A stretch of 64,000 nt of DNA from positions 1,984,001 to 2,048,000 of the forward strand of contig NZ_JOMR01000001.1 in assembly GCF_000711195.1 (NCBI RefSeq), read 5' to 3'. Positions 1-8,726 of this stretch are shown here, one piece after another. The translations under genes and the position numbers were made by a program. Source of the DNA: Thiomicrospira pelophila DSM 1534. GTDB lineage: Bacteria > Pseudomonadota > Gammaproteobacteria > Thiomicrospirales > Thiomicrospiraceae. The notes under the pieces are model-generated. The model did no database searches and was not told the origin of the DNA. It worked only from the letters and a program-made list of their open reading frames with translations. Within the stretch, counting starts at the first letter, position 1, and the number at the start of each line of letters is the position of its first letter.

Positions 1-231
1 TTACAGCCTGGCTCAATTAACGTCACTTGCACATTCGGCTTAGCTTGCCACGATAAAAAGTTAGCGCCGCAACTAGCCGCTTTACTTAAAGACTTAAACC
101 AGCTTGATGAAGGTCACGTGGTAATTGATTTTGATAAGCTATTTAAAGCGGCCGATCATTCGCTCTACCAAGCTAAACAAGCGGGCCGAAACAAAGTTTG
201 TATGAATAACCTGCTCGATCAAGCCGAGTAA
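1..231 (+). CDS. C-terminal fragment of a GGDEF (diguanylate cyclase) protein
   Basis: The window opens inside this gene; frame 1 stays open for 76 codons to a TAA at 229-231. The fragment carries the typical end of a GGDEF domain: a strand similar to VTxSxG (VTCTFGLA), then the closing motif ADHSLYQAKQAGRNKV, which matches the family pattern AD-x-ALY-x-AK-x-x-GRN. Complete family members make cyclic di-GMP from two GTP. The GGDEF active-site motif itself lies upstream of the window, so catalytic activity and any sensor domain cannot be judged. The gene converges on coaBC with a 10-bp gap and no visible terminator. Confidence 0.85.
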   Translation, partial: LQPGSINVTCTFGLACHDKKLAPQLAALLKDLNQLDEGHVVIDFDKLFKAADHSLYQAKQAGRNKVCMNNLLDQAE

Positions 232-241
232 ATGCACTAAT

Positions 242-1498
242 TTAGCGCGTATTTTCCGCTTGATTCTGTTGGATAAAGCTCAGCAAAAGTTTCGCTTGTT
301 GGATTTTAGATGACGGCGAAAGCGGCCATTCTTGATCTTGGGTGATCAACGTTAAAGCATTGTCATCGGTATCAAATCCGCGCCCGTCGCCCACTTGATT
401 GGCGCAAATCATATCCAAACTTTTACGCTGCAACTTGGCTTTGGCATGTTCCATCAACTGCTGAGTTTCAGCCGCGAAACCCACCACATAAGGTTTATCC
501 TTTTGCACCGTGACCCAGGCGATAATATCTGGGTTTTTAACCAGCTTGAGCTCTAACTCGTCTTGATTGGAGTCTTTTTTGATTTTGTGAGTGGCAGGAT
601 TGGCCACTCTAAAATCGGCTACCGCCGCCGCGCCAATCATGATATCGGCTTGTGCATAATTTTGTTTTACGGCTTCAAACATCTGCATGGCTGAACGTAC
701 GTCGATTCGCGTCACGCTTGGTGGCGTGGCCAGATTAACCGGTCCACTGATCAAAATTACTTTTGCACCCCATTCAGCCGCCGCCGCGGCGATCGCAAAC
801 CCCATTTTGCCAGAGCTGCGATTACCAATAAAACGTACCGGGTCTAGATCTTCATAGGTTGGCCCAGCGGTAATTAGTAGCGTTTTATCCGACCACCAGG
901 CCTGGTACTTATTCTTCACCAGGCCTGGTGCTTTGTCTGTATGAGCTGTCGTAACGGTTAGCTTGTCGATTTGCTGAACAATGTATTCAAAAATAGTGGC
1001 TGGCTCAGCTAAACGCCCCGCCCCCACTTCTCCACATGCCTGTTCACCCGACGCCGGCTCTATCATTTGCCAACCGCGTGCTTGTAAAGCCGTGACATTG
1101 TCCTGGGTGGCGGCATTCGTCCACATCAAACGATTCATCGCTGGTGCAAACAAAATCGGGCGGTCAGTGGCTAAACACAAAGTAGTTAACAAATCATTCG
1201 CCATGCCGGCGCGCAAACGTGCCAACACATCCGCTGAGGCGGGCGCAATAACGATCACATCCGCCCAGCGTGCTAGTTCAATATGCCCCATGCCGGCTTC
1301 TTGCTCGAGATCAAACAAGCTGTCGCGCACTTTATGACCGCACAAGGCTTGAAAGGATAAGGGTTGAATAAACTGCTTTGCGCCTTCCGTCATCACCACC
1401 TGCACTTGGTAGCCGGCTTTGACACATAAGCGCACCAATTCCAAGGCTTTATAGGCGGCGATTCCGCCTGACACACCGACCAACACTTTCATATTCAT
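242..1498 (-). CDS. coaBC: Bifunctional phosphopantothenoylcysteine decarboxylase / phosphopantothenate-cysteine ligase
   Basis: The 418-residue protein catalyses two cytosolic steps of coenzyme A synthesis: joining cysteine to 4'-phosphopantothenate (CoaB) and decarboxylating the product (CoaC). The N-terminal flavoprotein half shows GVSGGIAAYK near residues 8-17, the APAMNRLMW substrate motif near 118 and an ACGEVGAGRL flap containing the conserved cysteine. The C-terminal half shows ITAGPTYEDLDPVRFIGNRSSG near 210, GAAAVADFR and KIKK, as in CoaB. Length is normal. The linker between the halves, about residues 190-205, is partly encoded by two copies of a 12-bp palindrome. The start follows MNM; the second Met is nearly equivalent. 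The thioesterase and esterase genes lie just upstream in the same direction. Confidence 0.97.
   Translation of the reverse strand: MNMKVLVGVSGGIAAYKALELVRLCVKAGYQVQVVMTEGAKQFIQPLSFQALCGHKVRDSLFDLEQEAGMGHIELARWADVIVIAPASADVLARLRAGMANDLLTTLCLATDRPILFAPAMNRLMWTNAATQDNVTALQARGWQMIEPASGEQACGEVGAGRLAEPATIFEYIVQQIDKLTVTTAHTDKAPGLVKNKYQAWWSDKTLLITAGPTYEDLDPVRFIGNRSSGKMGFAIAAAAAEWGAKVILISGPVNLATPPSVTRIDVRSAMQMFEAVKQNYAQADIMIGAAAVADFRVANPATHKIKKDSNQDELELKLVKNPDIIAWVTVQKDKPYVVGFAAETQQLMEHAKAKLQRKSLDMICANQVGDGRGFDTDDNALTLITQDQEWPLSPSSKIQQAKLLLSFIQQNQAENTR
895..929. repeat. Two copies of palindrome ACCAGGCCTGGT inside coaBC
   Basis: Exact copies at 895-906 and 918-929, 23 bp apart start to start. They fall in the codons linking the CoaC and CoaB halves, read as KYQAWW and APGLV in two different frames. 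Each copy is self-complementary, and the two could also pair with each other. Confidence 0.95.
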
Positions 1499-1501
1499 TA
1501 C

Positions 1502-1900
1502 CTAATCATTTTGCGGTGTAAATAGACTGTCCAGCTCGGGCGGAATTTCTGGCCGACCGCGTGCATTCAAACCCGTTCCGATGACTCTGGCTTGCATAAC
1601 TAATTTATCATCATTTGAACGGTAGATATGTTGAATAAAGGCAAACTTGAGGCGCGATTCGCGAATACATTCGACCGTAATGTAAAAGTCGTCCTGTGGG
1701 CGTAACGAGGCTTTGTAATCTAACTCGGTTCTAGTAACGACGAGATTAATGCCTTGTGCGCTTAAATTGGCAAAATTGACGTTATTGGCGAGTAGGAATT
1801 CATGGCGGGCGTGTTCAAGATAATTTTGATACACACTGTTATTCACCACTCCTTGAATATCACATTCATAGTCGCGCACGCGCATAGTTAGAATAAACAT
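1502..1900 (-). CDS. YbgC/4HBT-family acyl-CoA thioesterase
   Basis: The 132-residue protein is a single hotdog domain. The N-terminal stretch VRDYECDIQGVVNNSVYQNYLEHAR follows the 4-hydroxybenzoyl-CoA thioesterase pattern, with an acidic residue two before QGVVNN and the helix YxxYLEHAR. Family members hydrolyse acyl-CoA thioesters in the cytosol; the substrate cannot be read from sequence. The length matches stand-alone YbgC-like proteins. It overlaps the upstream esterase by one base (TAATG) and is followed by coaBC after only a few bases, so the three genes probably form one transcript. It lacks the Tol-Pal neighbours of true ybgC. Confidence 0.85.
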   Translation of the reverse strand: MFILTMRVRDYECDIQGVVNNSVYQNYLEHARHEFLLANNVNFANLSAQGINLVVTRTELDYKASLRPQDDFYITVECIRESRLKFAFIQHIYRSNDDKLVMQARVIGTGLNARGRPEIPPELDSLFTPQND

Positions 1901-2562
1901 TAGCGGTTTCCTTGCAATAATTGCTGGCTTAACCAGTTTCCGATATATTCAACCTCTTCTAAACAGAGTTGGTGCTGCATATCGTAAACTTGCCAATCTA
2001 TTTGGTAACCTTTTGTGCTTAAGTCGTCTTGCGCTTTAGCGCCCAACTCAAACGGCACAACGGGATCTTGACGACCATGAATCATCAGAATCGGTACTTC
2101 GCGATGCAAATGAAACTGCTCTACCAACGGGCACCAAGTGGATAACGCCATAATACCGCCCAAACTATGGTCGTAACTCAAGCCCGCATGCAAGGCAACC
2201 AACCCGCCTTGTGAAAATCCGGCGAGGATAATGTTTTTGGGATCGATTCCAGCGGTTTCTTGTTCATTTATTAATTTATAGACTTGGTGACAAGCAACTC
2301 GAATTCCGGCTGAATCCACATCGTTTTGCATATCTAACGAACGAATATCAAACCACGAACGCATTTGCATACCGCCGTTAATCGTCACGGGTTGGATCGG
2401 TGCGTGTGGAAAAATAAACCGAATCGCATGATCATCGGGCAAGCCTAAACTGGGGACAATTTCTTCAAAGTCATGTCCATCCGCACCTAAACCGTGCAGC
2501 CAAATGACGGCGGATTTAGCTGGTAAAGAAGGTTCGACAATAACCGGTAATAGTTCAGACAT
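1900..2562 (-). CDS. Alpha/beta-hydrolase carboxylesterase (EstB / acyl-protein thioesterase type)
   Basis: The 220-residue cytosolic protein is a phospholipase/carboxylesterase-family serine hydrolase. HGLGADGHDF near residue 24 is the oxyanion loop. GFSQGG near residue 115 holds the nucleophilic serine, HGRQDPVVPF near 163 the aspartate, and the histidine of YDMQHQLCLEE near 197 completes the triad. The length is typical for this bacterial family, which hydrolyses short acyl esters; the natural substrate is unknown. It is the first gene of the leftward esterase-thioesterase-coaBC group and is divergent from lptM-lysA across about 47 bp. Confidence 0.88.
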   Translation of the reverse strand: MSELLPVIVEPSLPAKSAVIWLHGLGADGHDFEEIVPSLGLPDDHAIRFIFPHAPIQPVTINGGMQMRSWFDIRSLDMQNDVDSAGIRVACHQVYKLINEQETAGIDPKNIILAGFSQGGLVALHAGLSYDHSLGGIMALSTWCPLVEQFHLHREVPILMIHGRQDPVVPFELGAKAQDDLSTKGYQIDWQVYDMQHQLCLEEVEYIGNWLSQQLLQGNR

Positions 2563-2609
2563 ATCAATGCGTTCCTAGATTCTGGTAAAATGGCGATCAT
2601 TTTAACGCG

Positions 2610-2801
2610 ATGGCATCAAATATGAAACGCAAGCCGCTCATGTCTTTAGAATTAAAACCTTTTTTGTTTGCCGTCAGCTTATTGGTGATGGCGTTTGTGT
2701 TGAGCGGTTGTGGCAAAAAAGGCCCGCTCAACTTACCGCAGGCTAGCCAAATAGACACAAGCTTTAACGCACCAAATCACTCAACTCGTCAGCCTTCTTG
2801 A
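2610..2801 (+). CDS. lptM: LptM (YifL)-like small lipoprotein
   Basis: This is a short lipoprotein of up to 63 residues. A charged N-terminus is followed by a hydrophobic segment and the lipobox LSGC, then GKKGPLNLP, the hallmark of the YifL/LptM family. E. coli LptM helps the LPS translocon LptD/LptE mature in the outer membrane. The gene sits immediately upstream of lysA, the family's common context. The start is uncertain because Met codons at 2610, 2622 and 2640 are all in frame and none has a clear ribosome binding site. A TGG-TAAAAT extended -10-like element at 2583-2591 would give a leader of only about 12 bases before 2610. Confidence 0.85.
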   Translation: MASNMKRKPLMSLELKPFLFAVSLLVMAFVLSGCGKKGPLNLPQASQIDTSFNAPNHSTRQPS

Positions 2802-2833
2802 ACCCGTTTCTGCATGCTGAATAAGGATTATCC

Positions 2834-4084
2834 ATGAACGACGTTTTTCACTACCAACAAAATCAGTTAATGGCCGAACAGGTCTCTTTAAGCGATTTGG
2901 CAAAACAATATGGTACACCGCTGTATGTGTACTCTCGCACCGAGCTGGAACAACGCTGGCAGGCGTTTGATCAGGCCTTTGGCACTCAGCCACACTTGGT
3001 ATGTTATGCAGTCAAAACCAACTCCAACGTAGCCGTCTTGCAAGTCTTAGCTCACTTGGGTTCAGGCTTTGATATTGTTTCACAAGGTGAACTCGAACGT
3101 GTATTACGTGCTGGTGGACAAGCTGATAAAGTCGTGTTTTCGGGTGTCGCTAAAAAAGAATCTGAAATTGAGCGTGCGTTGGAAGTCGGTATTCGTTGTT
3201 TTAATGTCGAATCGCATGCCGAGCTGGATCGCATCCAAACCGTTGCCAAACGTGTGAATAAAATCGCGCCCATCTCAATTCGAGTCAACCCAGATGTGGA
3301 CGCCAAAACCCATCCTTACATTTCAACTGGTTTGAAAGAAAACAAATTTGGCGTCGATATCCAAACCGCACCGGAACTTTATCAAACTGCGGCCGCTTGC
3401 TCTCATATCAAAGTGATCGGCATTGACTGCCATATTGGTTCGCAACTAACCGAAGTGCGGCCGTTTGTGGATGCGCTTAAAAAGGTTTTGCAACTTAAAC
3501 AACGTTTGGCCGATCAAGGGATTGAGATTCATCACTTAGATTTAGGCGGTGGGCTGGGGATTCGTTATACCGAAGAAAACCCGCCTGAGATTGCCGACTA
3601 CATCCAGGCGTTATTAAGCGAGCTGAATGATCCGACTATTGAAGTGATTATCGAACCGGGTCGTGCGATTGCGGGCAATGCTGGGGTATTAGTAACCGAA
3701 GTCGAATACTTAAAACCATCAGATCATAAGCATTTTGCCATTATTGATGCCGCCATGAACGACTTAATTCGTCCAGCCTTGTATCAAGCTTATCAACAAA
3801 TTATCCCACTCAACCCACGCACTGATGGTGTTGAGGCTCGCTGGGATTTAGTTGGCCCGGTCTGTGAAACCGGTGACTTTTTGGGGAAAGATCGCACACT
3901 TAATTTAAAAGCTGGCGACTTACTGGCGGTATTATCAGCGGGTGCTTATGGCTTCACCATGAGTTCAAACTATAATACACGTCCGCGGGCCGCCGAAGTG
4001 ATGGTGCAGAAGCACCAGGCCTGGTTAGTACGCCCACGTGAGACCTATCAAGACTTAATGGGCTCTGAAAAGCTACTCGACTAA
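2834..4084 (+). CDS. lysA: Diaminopimelate decarboxylase
   Basis: The 416-residue PLP enzyme converts meso-diaminopimelate to lysine, the last step of the pathway. YAVKTNSN near residue 60 contains the PLP-binding lysine, HIGSQ near 198 and EPGRAIAGNAG near 278 bind cofactor phosphate, and CETGDF near 347 supplies the catalytic cysteine of the partner subunit. It starts at ATG 2834 behind AAGGA. It follows lptM by 32 bp, but dapF and xerC, frequent downstream neighbours, are absent. It ends one base before the convergent gene. The C-terminal codons for HQAWL contain one exact copy of the palindrome at 4014-4025. Confidence 0.98.
   Translation: MNDVFHYQQNQLMAEQVSLSDLAKQYGTPLYVYSRTELEQRWQAFDQAFGTQPHLVCYAVKTNSNVAVLQVLAHLGSGFDIVSQGELERVLRAGGQADKVVFSGVAKKESEIERALEVGIRCFNVESHAELDRIQTVAKRVNKIAPISIRVNPDVDAKTHPYISTGLKENKFGVDIQTAPELYQTAAACSHIKVIGIDCHIGSQLTEVRPFVDALKKVLQLKQRLADQGIEIHHLDLGGGLGIRYTEENPPEIADYIQALLSELNDPTIEVIIEPGRAIAGNAGVLVTEVEYLKPSDHKHFAIIDAAMNDLIRPALYQAYQQIIPLNPRTDGVEARWDLVGPVCETGDFLGKDRTLNLKAGDLLAVLSAGAYGFTMSSNYNTRPRAAEVMVQKHQAWLVRPRETYQDLMGSEKLLD
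4014..4025. repeat. Palindrome ACCAGGCCTGGT in the 3' end of lysA
   Basis: Exact 12-bp copy read as HQAWL. From memory of related LysA proteins, the neighbouring residues align with a (D/H)QA(F/W) segment before the conserved R-R-E-T stretch without a gap, so the site appears to have arisen by substitution. Confidence 0.95.
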
Positions 4085-4085
4085 T

Positions 4086-5207
4086 TTAGTCTAACTCTGT
4101 TTTTTTTAAGCTCACCAACCACAACTCGACTTGCGTTTGCAACGCCGCGCTGGCAAGTTGATTGTCGGCTTGGCGCAAACGTCGAACCTTCGGGCTCGCC
4201 ACGTCTTGCTTATCCAATAACAAACCTACCGTCTGCCCCTCAAACAACCAAGCCCACAATTGTAACTTCGGCTGTGAATAATCTAACCACCAGGCCTGGT
4301 GCTGTTGACGGCTCAAGGCCTGCCATTCAGCGAGCTGCGTTAATAATTGGGGTTGGTTTGACAGCTCCACCTTAGTGGCTTGAGACGGCTGATCTAATGC
4401 TTGATTCAACCAGGCCTGGTATAGAGTTTCGACTTCGACCAAATATCGACATTCACCAATTTTATGGGTGACATCGGCTTCTCCGATAAATTCAGCCAAG
4501 CGATACACATCCTCCAACAAGGCGACCATTGACTGACATTGCATTGGTCGACAAGGCATGCGAGCCAAACTCTGATGCAAACGTTGTCCAATGAGTTCCG
4601 GAAAGCGTGCCGCCAAGGATAATGCCATCGAGTTAATACGCGGTAAGCTTTGTAATGAATTCAAGCGTCGTTCGTCCAATAAACAGACCTGCACTTGCTC
4701 TAATAACTCACTATTGACCTGGCGTAAACGTAGACTACGCAGAAACTTGAGGGTTTCGCTCTTGCCTGGCCAACCCAGCTTTTCAACCATATCCGTGCGT
4801 TTAGACTGAAAAAGAGCCACTCGCTCAGCTTCCGTCAAAGGCGCTCGCACTAACTCCCATGCCAGTAGAGGCGCATGGTCCAATAACTCCAACATTTGTG
4901 GATAACGACCGGCATAATGCAACAAGCTAAGCTGATGGCTAGGAAATAGCTGACAACTTTCCACCACCCATTTCGGAATCTGCTGTAACCAAAAGCGTAA
5001 CTCGCTATGAATCGACCAACTCAACACATCTAACGCGGGCGCATAATGCGGAATCGGTTCGGCCGATAACATCATTTGATCCCAACTCGGCAGGCGCAAC
5101 ACGCCTTTTTCCGGCCAAATCTGACGCAAATCTAACCAAAGCACTTGCTCTTCCAAATCCCAATAAAGTTTGCGCGAAAGTAAACGACTGTATTGACTGG
5201 GTTTCAA
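4086..5207 (-). CDS. Unrecognised 373-residue protein
   Basis: I do not recognise this family. The protein is rich in Leu, Gln and Trp, predicted soluble, with no signal peptide or transmembrane segment. It is probably mostly helical, as suggested by long runs such as FLRSLRLRQVNSELLEQV near 170. It contains several Trp residues and no obvious metal or nucleotide motif. The longest open frame begins with TTG at 5205-5207 behind a poor AGG; the next in-frame Met codons are around residues 45-46. It ends one base from lysA in a tail-to-tail arrangement. Two palindrome copies lie in its coding sequence, giving YQAWL and HQAWW. That it is a real gene is supported by length and by the lack of any competing frame. 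Confidence 0.7.
   Translation of the reverse strand: MKPSQYSRLLSRKLYWDLEEQVLWLDLRQIWPEKGVLRLPSWDQMMLSAEPIPHYAPALDVLSWSIHSELRFWLQQIPKWVVESCQLFPSHQLSLLHYAGRYPQMLELLDHAPLLAWELVRAPLTEAERVALFQSKRTDMVEKLGWPGKSETLKFLRSLRLRQVNSELLEQVQVCLLDERRLNSLQSLPRINSMALSLAARFPELIGQRLHQSLARMPCRPMQCQSMVALLEDVYRLAEFIGEADVTHKIGECRYLVEVETLYQAWLNQALDQPSQATKVELSNQPQLLTQLAEWQALSRQQHQAWWLDYSQPKLQLWAWLFEGQTVGLLLDKQDVASPKVRRLRQADNQLASAALQTQVELWLVSLKKTELD
4289..4300. repeat. Palindrome ACCAGGCCTGGT in the 373-residue gene
   Basis: Exact copy, extended to CACCAGGCCTGGTG (14 bp), read on the minus strand as HQAWW. Confidence 0.95.
4409..4420. repeat. Palindrome ACCAGGCCTGGT, second copy in the 373-residue gene
   Basis: Exact copy read on the minus strand as YQAWL, 120 bp from the previous one. 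Confidence 0.95.
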
Positions 5208-5281
5208 TTTAGCTAACCTATGTATTCAAGAGGTGCAACAGTATAACAATTTATACAAACGCAAACGATACCAAGCCTAAC

Positions 5282-5295
5282 CTGATGTAAATCAA
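5282..5295. promoter_or_regulatory. FNR/ANR-type box upstream of the PAS chemoreceptor
   Basis: CTGATGTAAATCAA matches the FNR consensus TTGAT-N4-ATCAA at 9 of the 10 defined positions. Its centre is at 5288.5. A TACAGA hexamer at 5321-5326 could serve as a -10, placing the start near 5333 and the box near -44, close to the class II activator position at about -41.5. The rest of the 199-bp region (5208-5406) is AT-rich, with GGAGA as ribosome binding site before ATG 5407. The regulator itself is not in the window. Confidence 0.5.
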
Positions 5296-5406
5296 GTTTT
5301 ATGTTTATAAACCAACGACATACAGATTAATCATAAACTATTAGCATAAAATAATTTCCTACTAAATATCCGTTCGTAAATAACCGCGTGGCTGCTGGAG
5401 AAACTT

Positions 5407-7983
5407 ATGAGACAAAACCTACCCGTAACCCAAAAACTAAAGCCAATTCCACAAAACTATCGTTTAGTCTCACGAACAGATACCGATGGCACGATTGTCG
5501 AAGCCAATGATGAGTTTATTGAAATTAGTGGTTATACCGAATCTGAGTTAATTGGTCAGCCACATAACTTATTGCGCCACCCAGATGTACCGCCTGCCGT
5601 TTTTAAAGATATGTGGCAAACTCTGCAGTCCGGCGAAGGTTGGACACAAATTGTTAAAAACCGCACTAAAAATGGCGATCATTATTGGGTCAAAGCAAAT
5701 GTGGCACCCGTTAAAAAACAAGATCAAATTACCGGTTATATTTCCGTCCGCATGCCAGCTACCGAAGCCGAAATAGAACTGGCCACCACGGCCTATCCCT
5801 TAATTAACAACGGACAACTGCTTATTAAAAAGGGACAGGTTTTTACGCCTTTACGTGCCAAGCTGGATAACCTGAACCCATTTAAGAATTGGTCGTTGTT
5901 GGCTAAGCTGAGTTTAGGCAATGTGATGTTATTGGGTTTGGCCGTATGGGTGATAGCTTGGATGCGAACTAGTGGCTTAAACCAACTCAACCAAACGGAT
6001 GCACCAGGCCTGGTGGCTGGCCAACTGCTTACCCAATTTGGCTGGCTCAGCATTCTATTACTGGTCGTTTTATCCACTTACTTTGCGATCATGAATTATG
6101 TATTGGTATCTCGGCCCTTACGTTCTTTACAAAAAATTATGCAATGCTCTCAGCGCACAGGCGATTTAAGCGTACGTGCCGTGGTTAAAAATCAAGATGA
6201 AATTGGTCAATTAGCCCGCACTTACAATCAACAAATGCAAAATATGCAGGTTGCAATTGGTGAAGCCGGACGCATGTTATCGGCGATTGCGCACGGTAGA
6301 CTCAGCGCCACCACCAGTATTCCTATGCAAGGCGACTTTGACCTACTCAAGGCCAGTACTAACCTTGCAACTCAGGCGATGCGTCAGACGACAGAAGAAA
6401 TAACAAAAGTATTACATGAGATTCGTAATGGTAACTTTAGTTACGAATCCAATACCGAGTTAGAAGGTGATTATCAACAAGCCGTTGAATATGGTCAAAC
6501 CGCTATGGTGACTCTGAAAGGCGTGTTTTTTGAAGTCAATGAGTTAATGGACCAGGTATCTGAAGGCTATTTTGAAAAACGTATTCATGCCGAAGCACAA
6601 GGCGAATTAAAGCACCTTAAAGACACTATAAACCAAACGTTGGATCAACTTGAAAAAGCCATCGCTGAAACCACGCAAGTCATGGTCGCTCAAGGCTCTG
6701 GTGATTTGACCAAACGCATACATCTTCCGCTTCACGGCACTTTGAGCATTTTAAAAGATGGGGTCAACAATGCGACTTCAAATGTATCCAGCCTGATGTC
6801 TCAGTCTAACTTTTCAGTACTACGTTTATCAGAAGGCACCAACCGCATTTCGGTTGGCATTCAAGACCTCGCTCAACGCACCCAGCAACAAGCCGCCTCA
6901 CTCGAAGAAACCGCCGCTAGTATGGAACAAATCACCTCGACAATCCGCCAAACGGCCGATAATGCTCGACAGGCTCAGGGCTTATCTGATCAATCACGCC
7001 GTGAGGCTTCTAACGCCAATCAGGTAGTCAAACAGACCATTGACGCAATTCATGAAATCAATGACTCAAGTAGTAAAATTGGCGAAATCACTAACCTTAT
7101 TGATAGCATTGCTTTTCAAACCAATTTACTGGCTTTGAATGCGGCTGTAGAGGCGGCCAGAGCAGGTGATCATGGTCGCGGTTTTGCAGTCGTCGCTTCG
7201 GAAGTTCGCAGCTTAGCCCAAAAATCGGCCGAAGCGGCTAAACAAATCAAAACCTTAATTGACGACACCTTAATCAAAGTTCAGCAAGGCACTGAACTCG
7301 CCAATCAATCTGGCCAAGCAATTGATGTCATCAACCACTCAATAGAACAAGTCAGCCAAATTATTGATGAAATAAACCAGGCTACTACCGAACAATCCCA
7401 AGGGGTTGAACAGGTGAATAATGCGATATCTTCAATTGACACGGCTACTCAGCAAAATGCCACACTGGTTGAGGAAACCGCACAACAAACACAGCAAATG
7501 ACTCGTTATGCGAACGAAGTTATTGAACTATCAAAAATGTTCAAGATTGATTTAAAGGAGATTAATTTTGAAACCGCCATGCAAACGGGTCAATTTGCTT
7601 TTGCACAAGCTCGCCGTGCGCATCAACAATGGAAAGGGTTGATTACCGCTTATATTGCAGGCATGGACGTTGGCTTAAACTTAGAGGCCGCGACCAATCA
7701 CACGAAATGTGGCTTAGGAAAATGGTTCTATAGCGCAGAAGGACAAAAGTACGCTCATCTGACAGAAATGAAGCAGGTAGAAACATGGCATGAAGAGCTA
7801 CATAAAACCATTAAGCGCATTCTCACTGCACACGACAACCAAGACTTAGCGCTCATAGAAGGCGAGTTTATAAAACTGGATGAATGCAGTGAACAAGTCA
7901 TTAAATACCTAACCGAGGCTGAATTAGCGGTCAAGAATTTAGAATCAGCTCATGCCAAATCTTTGGGTCATACAACTAAATAA
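5407..7983 (+). CDS. Aer-like chemoreceptor: PAS, two TM segments, HAMP array, MCP signalling domain, CZB domain
   Basis: An 858-residue methyl-accepting chemotaxis protein. A PAS domain spans about residues 18-118 ([35 protein letters not shown]), as in redox-sensing Aer. Membrane segments lie near 165-185 and 211-233, separated by a very short periplasmic loop, so sensing is likely cytoplasmic. HAMP-like units follow from about 235 to 450. The signalling hairpin near 560-615 contains [32 protein letters not shown]. The C-terminal CZB domain (about 728-815) shows the H...C-x-x-G-K-W...H...H zinc pattern ([24 protein letters not shown]). It lacks the C-terminal CheR-tether motif seen in the other two receptors here. 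One palindrome copy lies in the periplasmic loop (APGLV). It probably signals redox or oxygen state, and an FNR-type box precedes it. Confidence 0.93.
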   Translation: MRQNLPVTQKLKPIPQNYRLVSRTDTDGTIVEANDEFIEISGYTESELIGQPHNLLRHPDVPPAVFKDMWQTLQSGEGWTQIVKNRTKNGDHYWVKANVAPVKKQDQITGYISVRMPATEAEIELATTAYPLINNGQLLIKKGQVFTPLRAKLDNLNPFKNWSLLAKLSLGNVMLLGLAVWVIAWMRTSGLNQLNQTDAPGLVAGQLLTQFGWLSILLLVVLSTYFAIMNYVLVSRPLRSLQKIMQCSQRTGDLSVRAVVKNQDEIGQLARTYNQQMQNMQVAIGEAGRMLSAIAHGRLSATTSIPMQGDFDLLKASTNLATQAMRQTTEEITKVLHEIRNGNFSYESNTELEGDYQQAVEYGQTAMVTLKGVFFEVNELMDQVSEGYFEKRIHAEAQGELKHLKDTINQTLDQLEKAIAETTQVMVAQGSGDLTKRIHLPLHGTLSILKDGVNNATSNVSSLMSQSNFSVLRLSEGTNRISVGIQDLAQRTQQQAASLEETAASMEQITSTIRQTADNARQAQGLSDQSRREASNANQVVKQTIDAIHEINDSSSKIGEITNLIDSIAFQTNLLALNAAVEAARAGDHGRGFAVVASEVRSLAQKSAEAAKQIKTLIDDTLIKVQQGTELANQSGQAIDVINHSIEQVSQIIDEINQATTEQSQGVEQVNNAISSIDTATQQNATLVEETAQQTQQMTRYANEVIELSKMFKIDLKEINFETAMQTGQFAFAQARRAHQQWKGLITAYIAGMDVGLNLEAATNHTKCGLGKWFYSAEGQKYAHLTEMKQVETWHEELHKTIKRILTAHDNQDLALIEGEFIKLDECSEQVIKYLTEAELAVKNLESAHAKSLGHTTK
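6003..6014. repeat. Palindrome ACCAGGCCTGGT in the PAS chemoreceptor gene
   Basis: Exact copy (CACCAGGCCTGGTG over 14 bp), read as APGLV in the short loop between the two membrane segments. Confidence 0.95.
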
Positions 7984-7985
7984 TA

Positions 7986-8726
7986 TCAAGTTGATTGAGT
8001 TAGTTTTTGCACCACCAAGCCGGCCAGCATTAAACCAAAAATGCCTGGCATATAGCTTGCAGTACCATTGACAACTCGGCCTCTTGCACCCTCTATGGCT
8101 TCGAATGGGCCAGGTTCTTTGGGAAGTTCTGTTGAAAAAATGACTGGAACTCCCTTTTTAATACCCTGTTTTCTTAAACGCTGACGCATTACACGCGCCA
8201 AACCGCAGCCATGAGTTTGACTAATATCGGTAATTGAAATTTTAGAAGGATCAATGCGGCGTCCTGCCCCCATACTAGAAACAACGGGTACTTGTTGAAT
8301 ATAGGCTTGTTCAACCAGCGCGACTTTACAATTTAAGCTATCAATGGCATCTACAACAAAATCAAAACCTGAACTGACTAGGTCTGGCATGGCTTCAGGT
8401 GTTAAAAATTCAGCTATTTTATGAATCTTACAACTCGGGTTTATATCCGCCAAGCGCTCTGCCATCACATCAACTTTCAAACGTCCCACAGTTGAATCAA
8501 GCGCTACAATCTGGCGATTTTTATTTGAGGCCGACACCTTGTCATGATCAACTAGAGTAAGATTTCCTACACCGGCACGCACTAATGCCTCAGCCACAAA
8601 ACCACCAACACCGCCAACACCAGCTACTAGGATATGACTGCTATTTAATCTAAGCATGCCATCATCAGTAAAAACTAATCGACTGCGCTCATAAAGTGGG
8701 TCGGATAACAAATCATAACCGTTCAT
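7986..8726 (-). CDS. tcdA: tRNA threonylcarbamoyladenosine dehydratase
   Basis: An E1-like enzyme (TcdA/CsdL/YgdL) that uses ATP to cyclise t6A37 of tRNA to ct6A. AGVGGVGGFVAEALVRAG near residue 35 is the nucleotide-binding glycine loop, LVDHDKVSASNKNRQ the ATP/Mg segment, and DAIDSLNCKVALV the family signature. I place the start at ATG 8726 (246 residues), which agrees with the short N-terminus of relatives and has GAGAG upstream. The frame extends to another ATG at 8750 without a ribosome binding site. With either start it overlaps the 3' end of tatD. It converges on the PAS receptor with two bases between the stops. Confidence 0.93.
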   Translation of the reverse strand: MNGYDLLSDPLYERSRLVFTDDGMLRLNSSHILVAGVGGVGGFVAEALVRAGVGNLTLVDHDKVSASNKNRQIVALDSTVGRLKVDVMAERLADINPSCKIHKIAEFLTPEAMPDLVSSGFDFVVDAIDSLNCKVALVEQAYIQQVPVVSSMGAGRRIDPSKISITDISQTHGCGLARVMRQRLRKQGIKKGVPVIFSTELPKEPGPFEAIEGARGRVVNGTASYMPGIFGLMLAGLVVQKLTQST

